This document shows, one piece after another, positions 44,109 to 50,203 of a DNA stretch of 50,203 nucleotides; the stretch's first letter is position 1; each line of letters starts with the position of its first letter. The stretch is from an uncultured Clostridium sp. (GTDB lineage: Bacteria > Bacillota > Clostridia > TANB77 > CAG-508). The stretch is from contig CANDRW010000012.1 in NCBI GenBank assembly GCA_947388675.1, forward strand, positions 1 to 50,203. Direction: 5' to 3'. The translations under genes were made by a program, and so were the position numbers. A model generated the notes under the pieces. The model searched no databases and was not told the DNA's origin. It saw nothing but the letters and a program-made list of their open reading frames with translations.

Positions 44109-46205
44109 TAATTTTTCAAATCCTAAAGTTACTTTAAATAAATCTCCATCTAAGTAAATATGGAACTTACCACCTTGTAGTTCTGTCAAACTAGAAGCAA
44201 TAGAAAGTCCAAGTCCGCTTCCTTCTGTATTTCTAGAACTATCTCCCCTTACAAAACGTTGCATTAATTCTTCTGTCGTAATGTTTAACTTTTCCTTTGA
44301 TACATTTTTCATTTGAATTACAATACTAGTTTGCTTTGGTACAACATCTAAATAAATTCTGGAACTTTCCATGGCATATTTAGAAGCGTTAGAGTATAAA
44401 TTTTCTAATACACGGTATAGGTATCTTCCATCTGCGCTAATAAATATATTTTCTTCTGGAAGTGTCATAATCTCTTCTAAGTTTCTAGCTTTGAATTTAT
44501 CTTCAAATTCGCCTGAAACTTGTTTGATAATTTCATTTACATTGATTTTTTCCATTTTTAGCTTGATGTTTCCTGAAGATGCCTTTGAGGCTTCTACTAA
44601 GTCCTCCGTTAACCTTTTTAACCTTTGTGATTTACTGTCTAATATCTCTAAATATTCTTTCGCCTTTTCGTTTGGCATTTCTTCTTTCTTTAATAAGTCT
44701 ACATAGTTGATAATAGAGGTAAGTGGTGTTTTAATATCATGTGATACATTAGTAATTAATTCCGTTTTTTGCCTTTCATTTTTCAAACTTTGTTGTATAG
44801 CATTAGATAAGCCTCCTGCAATATCTTCAATATGGATTGCCATTTGTTTTAGCACACCAGTTAGTTCATCGGAGTCTAATTCTATATTGGTATTTCCTTC
44901 ATAAATCGCTTGTAATGCTTTTTGAATATTTTGGAATTGTTTCATTCTAGTAAATAAATAAATAAAAGTTCCTATTCCCAACCCCATTAATACTAAAAAC
45001 CAGAAAAATGCGGTTCCATTATCATAATAGCTTAAACGAGCATCTATCATGGCTGTTGTAGCAATTCCCCCTATTAAGCAAAAGCCTCCATAAGCTAATA
45101 TTAATTTAGTTGAAAACTTGCGGTTATTAAATATTGTTTTTATACCATGTCCTATCATATAAAGTAGAGTTGTTTTCCATAAGGTATGTGTTTTCATTCT
45201 TTTGACTACCGTTTCTAGTAATAACATACCTGCTAAATAGATAATAATTGTACCAATTACCACTCCGCTGAAAATAACTGCTCTAAGTTCTGAATTAATT
45301 GTTATAAAACAAGAAGCCCCTATTCCAACCACCAAAAATCCAATTACAAATGCTAGTTCTAATGGTATTTTGTCAAATCCATTTAAGTGAATTCCTGGTC
45401 CTTTGCCTTTTTTTCCAATACCATTTAAGATAATTAACCCTAATGCCAATAGCACTGCAATACAAAGTGGAATTAGAATTGGCGCTAGAGTATTGGCTTT
45501 CATGGATAAATCATAGGTAAATTTAGTAAGTGCGTAATCATCTTTGTATGGTAAATTATCTATCAAAGATGTATATATTTCTTTAATATTGGAATTGTTC
45601 ATCGTTTTATATTGCATTTTATAGCGAATTTCTTCTATGGATAAATGAGAAATATTGGTATCTACTTCGCCTTCTTGAAAGTTCCAGTAAACAGTATTTT
45701 CTCCTATGACTTGTTTGATTTCTTCAATACTATCTGTTCTCATAGTATGTTCTAAGTTTGTAACAGCTATTGCTCTTTTTGTATCTATCATTAAATATTT
45801 GAAATTGTTACTGGTATTTGTATTGTAATAAATAATTCCTTGTTTTCCATTGATATCTACATTTTCTTGTATATCATCGGCATTAGAACTTACAATCTCA
45901 TAGATACCTTCTGCATATTTTACATCTTCATTACTAGCCTCTAGTTTTTCCTCACTGTTTATAGCTATATTTTCACTTGTTTGTGTATCTGCCAATAGTC
46001 TATAAAAATAATGTTCAATAGAAGAGAAGTAACTACTAGAAAATAACCTTGTATCATAATAGTTAGTAGTTTCTTCTACTTCAATGTCTGTATCAATAAT
46101 GACTAAGCCCATGACACAAGCAATTAAAATAAGTCCAAAAAAAGGTGCTAGAAAATAACAGACATTTTTACTAACTCTTGCCCAACTAATTTTATTTTTC
46201 TCCAT
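44094..46205 (-). CDS. Sensor histidine kinase
   Basis: The start at 46205 follows AAGGAGAG. A membrane segment near residues 14-38, a long extracellular loop to about 235, further membrane segments, then the HisKA box LITNVSHDIKTPLTSIINY and HATPase motifs YSNASKYAMESSR and GSGLGLSIASSLTE. It pairs with the response regulator encoded next. Confidence 0.92.
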   Translation of the reverse strand: MEKNKISWARVSKNVCYFLAPFFGLILIACVMGLVIIDTDIEVEETTNYYDTRLFSSSYFSSIEHYFYRLLADTQTSENIAINSEEKLEASNEDVKYAEGIYEIVSSNADDIQENVDINGKQGIIYYNTNTSNNFKYLMIDTKRAIAVTNLEHTMRTDSIEEIKQVIGENTVYWNFQEGEVDTNISHLSIEEIRYKMQYKTMNNSNIKEIYTSLIDNLPYKDDYALTKFTYDLSMKANTLAPILIPLCIAVLLALGLIILNGIGKKGKGPGIHLNGFDKIPLELAFVIGFLVVGIGASCFITINSELRAVIFSGVVIGTIIIYLAGMLLLETVVKRMKTHTLWKTTLLYMIGHGIKTIFNNRKFSTKLILAYGGFCLIGGIATTAMIDARLSYYDNGTAFFWFLVLMGLGIGTFIYLFTRMKQFQNIQKALQAIYEGNTNIELDSDELTGVLKQMAIHIEDIAGGLSNAIQQSLKNERQKTELITNVSHDIKTPLTSIINYVDLLKKEEMPNEKAKEYLEILDSKSQRLKRLTEDLVEASKASSGNIKLKMEKINVNEIIKQVSGEFEDKFKARNLEEIMTLPEENIFISADGRYLYRVLENLYSNASKYAMESSRIYLDVVPKQTSIVIQMKNVSKEKLNITTEELMQRFVRGDSSRNTEGSGLGLSIASSLTELQGGKFHIYLDGDLFKVTLGFEKLKDVS

Positions 46206-46236
46206 GTATCTCTCCTTCATCTATTTTATTATATAT

Positions 46237-46386
46237 TCAAGCTAACTATGTTACATCGTTTGCCTTTGCGTTCGCTTTCACCATACAGTCAAAAACAAGC
46301 TTTTGACAAATCAAAGTTGAAAGCTCAAGGTATTCTGCTACGCTCCATCTTGCGCAGGCTATACTTTTGTAACATAGTTAGCTTGA
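46237..46386. repeat. Nested inverted-repeat element between kinase and regulator
   Basis: The outer arms (19 bp perfect, TCAAGCTAACTATGTTACA and complement) lie at 46237-46255 and 46368-46386. Inner hairpins include GTCAAAA..TTTTGAC. The element contains CTGCTACGCTCCATCTTGCG, shared in part with 34710-34724 and 47250-47275. Confidence 0.85.
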
Positions 46387-46405
46387 GTCTATTTGAATAA
46401 CATAT

Positions 46406-47119
46406 CTAGTTTTCATCCAAATTTTCTATTTTATATCCAATTCCCCATATTACTTTTAAATATTTGGGTTCTCTTGGGTTGATTTCTATTTTTTCTCTAA
46501 TATGTCTAATATGCACTGCTATAATATTTTCTGCCCCATAGCACTCTTCTTCCCATACGTTTTCATATATCTGTTCAATTGAGTATACAATTCCTTTGTT
46601 TTTAGTTAGGAATTTTAAAATATTGTATTCTGTTGGTGTTAGCTTTACTTCTTTTCCTTCTACCTCTACTTTTTTGGTATCATCATTAATAAATAAATCG
46701 CCAGAATGATAGGTGCTTTCTCCTTCTTGCATTTGGTCTGCAATAGACCCTAAAGTAGTATATCTTCTAATTTGTGAGTTAACTCTTGCAATTAATTCTA
46801 ATGGATTAAATGGTTTTGTGATATAGTCATCTGCCCCATTATTAAGTCCTGCAATTTTATCATAATCCTCTGATTTAGCTGATAGCATAATAATTGGTAT
46901 TGCTTTATCTTTACGAATTAAATTAGCTGTACTAATTCCATCTAATTTAGGCATCATGATGTCTAATAAGATTAAATGAATATCATCACGCTCTTTAACT
47001 ATCTTTAGTGCCTCCATTCCATCATAAGCTTTTAAAATATTATATCCTTCTTTACTTAAATAGATTTCAATTGCATTTACAATTTCTTTATCATCATCTA
47101 CTACTAAAATATTGTACAT
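46406..47119 (-). CDS. OmpR-family response regulator
   Basis: The start at 47119 follows GGGGAG. The receiver has VVDDDKE, the phospho-acceptor Asp in LLDIMMPKLDG and LSAKSED. The C-terminal winged helix has LTPTEYNILKFL and NIIAVHIRHIREKIE. It partners the adjacent kinase. Confidence 0.95.
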   Translation of the reverse strand: MYNILVVDDDKEIVNAIEIYLSKEGYNILKAYDGMEALKIVKERDDIHLILLDIMMPKLDGISTANLIRKDKAIPIIMLSAKSEDYDKIAGLNNGADDYITKPFNPLELIARVNSQIRRYTTLGSIADQMQEGESTYHSGDLFINDDTKKVEVEGKEVKLTPTEYNILKFLTKNKGIVYSIEQIYENVWEEECYGAENIIAVHIRHIREKIEINPREPKYLKVIWGIGYKIENLDEN

Positions 47120-47165
47120 AAAATTCTCCCCTTGATTTATTTTCACATCTATTATAGCATATTTT

Positions 47166-47299
47166 TTCAAAGATTTCTATAACAACATTGATCCTTGCTA
47201 GACGTTGCTTTCATTCTCCAAATAAATATAAGAAAGCAACGTCAGGCACTCGTAAGCTCGTCTTGCGCGGATTGCATTTATGTTCTAGAAATCTTTGAA
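47166..47299. repeat. Nested inverted-repeat element before the AI-2E gene
   Basis: The outer arms (13 bp, TTCAAAGATTTCT and complement) lie at 47166-47178 and 47287-47299. Inner arms GACGTTGCTTTC/GAAAGCAACGTC lie at 47201-47212 and 47232-47243. It ends TCGTCTTGCGCGGATTGC. Confidence 0.85.
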
Positions 47300-47364
47300 C
47301 TTGTAATATCCATAATATATCACAGACTTCTTAAGAAAAAAGGAAGGAAATCATTAAGATTTCC

Positions 47365-48495
47365 TTAAGTGATTTCCCTCATTTCTTTATGTTCTATATA
47401 TTCTTCTATAAATAACTTAATAACTGTGAAAACTGGTACTGCTAAGAACATTCCTAGTACTCCAAAATAGGCGCCTCCTACTGTTACTGCAAAAATGACA
47501 AGTAGTGGACTAATTGACAGCGAATCCCCTATAATCTTTGGGTTAATAATATTAGCATCAATCTGTTGTAATATAATAACTACCACTGCCATTAATGCTG
47601 CTTGCCCAATTCCTCCTGTAAATATGGTAATAACAATAGCTGTTCCTACTGCTACAATAGCACCAAAGTATGGAATTAAGTTAAATAGTCCTATCATAAA
47701 TCCTAATAAAATAGAATATTTGACTCCAAGAATGGACATCGCAATAGAAGTTAAAATTCCTACTACAAGAGCATCTAATACTTGCCCTCCAATAAAACTG
47801 AAAAATACTTCATTAGATTTGTTAAAGTATTTACTGATCATTTGATATTTTTCTTGCTTAAATGTTGCTTTAGTTAATCTTCTACAGAAATCTAAAATTC
47901 GTCTTCTTTCTGCTAATAGATATACTGAAACAATTAGAGATACAAAAATATCAAAAACACTTGTGACAAGGTCAATTGCTCCCTTTGCATATTCTGTTAA
48001 TCTTTCCATATTTAAGTATTGCTTTAAATCAATATTTTGGATACTTTCTGCTAAGTTAATAATAATGTCATTTTTCCAAACAGATTCTTCTGGTAAGTTA
48101 TTAATGGTTTCCATTGTATTATTATAGTATCCACCAAAGTTATTAACGAAGTCTACAATACTTTGGCTAATTGTTGGAATCACAAAGTTTAAGGTAATGA
48201 TGATGAGTAAAATAGCAATAATATAAACTGTAATAATAGATAAACCTCTTGCTCTTTTAACGATAAACTTTGATTTCTTTGCTTTACGGTACCACCCTTC
48301 TACTTTTCTGCAAGGAATATAGAATAAATAGGCAATCAGTAACCCCATAATAAATGGTGTTAATATATTGAAAAGATTTCCAAACCATCCTGTAATTTGA
48401 CCGAAGTTATCTAACAATTTGTAGACTACAATAATGGCTATTCCTAGAGTAAACCAGTAAAACCATTTGGTAATATTCTTTTTCTTCTCTTCCAT
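47365..48495 (-). CDS. AI-2E family transporter
   Basis: The 376-residue protein has eight membrane segments, including FIMGLLIAYLFYIPC and the family LGVKYSILLGFMIGLFNLI and PYFGAIVAVGTAIVIT. It exports small molecules; the substrate is unknown. The start follows AAGGAGAAAAA. Confidence 0.92.
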   Translation of the reverse strand: MEEKKKNITKWFYWFTLGIAIIVVYKLLDNFGQITGWFGNLFNILTPFIMGLLIAYLFYIPCRKVEGWYRKAKKSKFIVKRARGLSIITVYIIAILLIIITLNFVIPTISQSIVDFVNNFGGYYNNTMETINNLPEESVWKNDIIINLAESIQNIDLKQYLNMERLTEYAKGAIDLVTSVFDIFVSLIVSVYLLAERRRILDFCRRLTKATFKQEKYQMISKYFNKSNEVFFSFIGGQVLDALVVGILTSIAMSILGVKYSILLGFMIGLFNLIPYFGAIVAVGTAIVITIFTGGIGQAALMAVVVIILQQIDANIINPKIIGDSLSISPLLVIFAVTVGGAYFGVLGMFLAVPVFTVIKLFIEEYIEHKEMREIT

Positions 48496-48615
48496 GTTTT
48501 TTCTCCTTATTTAATTTTATTCTTTTACAAAAATCTCTATGCCTCAATGATTTCCAAACCCTCAATTGGACATTTTACATAATTTGTGTTATAATAAACT
48601 TTTATCTGACACAAG

Positions 48616-48656
48616 AGCAACCTTATATAGGATTTTTTCTATATAGGTTGCTTTTT
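48616..48656 (+). terminator. Terminator between the AI-2E and ExoA genes
   Basis: GCAACCT-TATATAG with CTATATA-GGTTGC and a T-rich loop is followed by CTTTTTG on the plus strand. It may act in both directions. Confidence 0.75.
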
Positions 48657-48664
48657 GTTGTACT

Positions 48665-49432
48665 TTATAATTCTATGTTTAATCCAACTGGACAATGATC
48701 ACTTCCCATAATTTCTGCATAGATTGTACTTTCCTTTATTTTTTTTTCAACTGATTTTGAAGTAATAAAATAGTCTATTCTCCACCCTACATTTTTCTCT
48801 CTTGCATGGAACATATATGACCACCAAGTATAACAATTTTCTTTTTCTGGATATCTATAGCGAAATGAATCTGTAAAACCTGCCTTTAATAATTCTGTCA
48901 TTTTTCCTCTTTCTTCATCTGTAAACCCTGCACTTCTATGATTTGTTTTTGGATTTTTTAAATCAATTTCTTCATGTGCTACATTTAAGTCCCCACAATA
49001 AACAACTGGCTTTTTCTTATCTAATTTAGATAAATATTTGCGTATTTCGTCTTCCCATATCATTCGATAAGAAAGTCTTTCTAGTTCTCTTTTAGAATTA
49101 GGAGTATAGCAGTTTACCATATAGAAATTTTCAAATTCTAAAGTAATAATCCTTCCTTCTTGATCATGTTCTTCCATTCCAATTCCATAAGTTACATTAA
49201 TTGGTTTTTGTTTTGTAAATATAGCTGTTCCTGAATATCCTTTTTTGATGGCACTATTCCAGTAACAATGGTATCCTTGAAAAATGCTATTTAGCTCTAT
49301 ATCAATTTGATCTTCTTGCATTTTTGTTTCTTGTATACAAAAAATATCTGCATTTACTTCTTGAAAGAATTCTTTAAATCCTTTCTGTACTGCTGCTCTT
49401 AAGCCATTTACATTCCATGAGATTAATTGCAT
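48665..49432 (-). CDS. exoA: Exodeoxyribonuclease III (ExoA)
   Basis: The start at 49432 follows GGAGTG. The 255-residue enzyme has LISWNVNGLRAAVQKGF, the metal site in DIFCIQETKMQ, YCGDLNVAHEEIDL and the catalytic end GSDHCPVGLNIE. It repairs abasic sites. Confidence 0.95.
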   Translation of the reverse strand: MQLISWNVNGLRAAVQKGFKEFFQEVNADIFCIQETKMQEDQIDIELNSIFQGYHCYWNSAIKKGYSGTAIFTKQKPINVTYGIGMEEHDQEGRIITLEFENFYMVNCYTPNSKRELERLSYRMIWEDEIRKYLSKLDKKKPVVYCGDLNVAHEEIDLKNPKTNHRSAGFTDEERGKMTELLKAGFTDSFRYRYPEKENCYTWWSYMFHAREKNVGWRIDYFITSKSVEKKIKESTIYAEIMGSDHCPVGLNIEL

Positions 49433-49464
49433 AATTACTTCACTCCATTTTTTAAGTTCTAGGA

Positions 49465-49482
49465 AAGTGCTATATAGCACTT
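49465..49482. promoter_or_regulatory. Perfect 18-bp palindrome upstream of exoA
   Basis: AAGTGCTATATAGCACTT is fully symmetric and lies 33 bases before the exoA start. It looks like a dimeric regulator's operator and differs from the usual clostridial LexA box. Confidence 0.5.
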
Positions 49483-49596
49483 GACGTAGAAATTAACTTG
49501 TTTTTTGATTTGCTCCTATTGTAAAGAACTATACCTAAAAAGTCAAGTTTTTAAATCTTAAAAAACTAATATTAACAATTTAATTTCCTAAAATAT

Positions 49597-49640
49597 AAAA
49601 CATCACTTTCGCATTTGCTACTAATGATGTTTTCTTCTTT
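49597..49640. terminator. Hairpin downstream of the GC-rich segment
   Basis: AAAACATCA/TGATGTTTT with a 19-base loop and T-rich flanks on both sides. It may end transcription from either direction. The rest of the 49483-49734 gap is AT-rich with no gene visible. Confidence 0.5.
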
Positions 49641-49734
49641 TCTATTTTACCATACTTGGAAGGAACTATGTTTCTTTAATAATATAGATATAACTCGGAA
49701 AACTCCTTGAAGCCTTCCCCTCTGACAAACTATA

Positions 49735-49923
49735 TTAGAGTCCGGTGCCTACCACTGCTACTCCACGACCACAGTTGGTGTTGCTAGTCCAGTTGGCGTT
49801 GTTGTTGTTGCCATAAAAGGAGAACATCCCACTACCGCCACGGCGGAAACCGTATGCAGTATTACTGAGCCAGTTAGCGTTGCCAGCGCCATGCCAGCCC
49901 GAGCAGCCAGGATACCTCAACAT
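49735..49923 (-). other. GC-rich AAC-rich segment, candidate DGR template or variable repeat
   Basis: The only open frame (62 codons) reads MLRYPGCSGWHGAGNANWL, then SNTAYGFRRGGSGMFSFYG, then NNNNANWTSNTNCGRGVAVV. It is rich in AAC codons and clearly GC-richer than anything around it. Both traits mark DGR template or variable regions of C-type-lectin targets. The frame closes within 25 bases upstream, so it is not a complete target gene; a template repeat or a truncated target end fits. It contains two related stretches (ANWLSNTAYG and ANWT-SNTNCG), suggesting internal duplication. Confidence 0.4.
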
Positions 49924-49989
49924 AATCCCTAATTTAATCTTTTCATTTGCTCTTTACCTTTTGCAAATTTAATTATATAAATTTCTAAT

Positions 49990-50203
49990 CTAATTGTCAA
50001 TGCTAGTTTTTTCCTTTTTATATTCTTTGATTTTTGCGTACTTTAGGCGGTTTGGTAGCTTTCTAGCAAGTGTTGCTGTTTCCTCATTCAGTAATAACTC
50101 TGGCGGAATATGAAATGACTTTGCTAAAAGACTAATATTTTTACAAGTTAGATTTACTTTTCCACTTTCTACAATACTTAAATAGGCTACTTTAAACTTT
50201 ATT
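49990..50203 (-). CDS. XRE-family regulator (partial, N-terminus outside window)
   Basis: The frame enters from the right edge as IKFKVAYLSIVESGKVNLTC and continues KNISLLAKSFHIPPELLLNE to a stop at 49990. The turn and second helix of an XRE HTH are present. The start lies outside the window. Confidence 0.75.
   Translation of the reverse strand, partial: IKFKVAYLSIVESGKVNLTCKNISLLAKSFHIPPELLLNEETATLARKLPNRLKYAKIKEYKKEKTSIDN

Overview
The window is AT-rich, low-GC Firmicutes DNA, most likely from an uncultured gut member of the Clostridia. The signs are Shine-Dalgarno-rich genes, Spo0E-like and Spo0A-C-like proteins, a DacF-type carboxypeptidase, a sortase-anchored thioester surface protein and low-GC clostridial codon use. 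This assignment is inference.

Layout. Positions 1-903 are chromosome: a partial short-chain dehydrogenase and a terminator. From 904 to 34613 two mobile elements sit in tandem at the 3' end of a tRNA-Cys gene (34594-34667, minus strand). Copies of the tRNA end lie at 904-916, 7620-7641 and 34592-34613. The terminator at 857-903 was probably the original tRNA terminator, now displaced by about 33.7 kb. Element 1 (904-7620) is a decayed mobilizable element. It has a MobV relaxase with a recognizable oriT, two broken XRE regulators, RhuM, a recombinase fragment, a reverse transcriptase of the diversity-generating (DGR) type with an Avd-like remnant, and a broken integrase. Element 2 (7641-34592) is a siphovirus-type prophage with HK97-type head genes. 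It has an integrase and divergent lysogeny switch at the right, then minus-strand replication, packaging, head, tail, baseplate, holin and M23 endolysin genes. The segment 34798-49432 is ordinary chromosome: tRNA-Gly, DacF, RdgB, a GGDEF protein, an Ig-like membrane protein, a large surface adhesin, a two-component system, an AI-2E transporter and ExoA. The last 500 bases hold a GC-rich, AAC-rich segment that resembles a DGR template or variable repeat, and a partial XRE gene.

Main result. Seven mobile-element genes look frameshifted, some several times. All twelve breaks have the same form: an in-phase CGG codon followed by A (11 times) or T (once). Skipping the C gives a Gly codon (GGN) and restores the conserved protein. 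All twelve are exactly in phase. In six of the seven genes the restored frame runs to a normal stop, three times with a canonical overlap with the next gene; the seventh is the truncated reverse transcriptase. I found no in-phase CGG anywhere else in the window, including about 14 kb of chromosomal genes. CGG therefore appears not to be an arginine codon here; CGGN behaves like a four-base glycine codon or an A-site-driven +1 frameshift. A systematic sequencing artefact is the main alternative.

How the genes work together. The prophage switch (31641-32385) has opposed promoters with shared operator half-sites. Late genes run leftward from a promoter near 26330-26358. The tail chaperone uses a classical -1 slippery site. 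Spo0E-like and Spo0A-C-like proteins suggest the phage interacts with host sporulation control.
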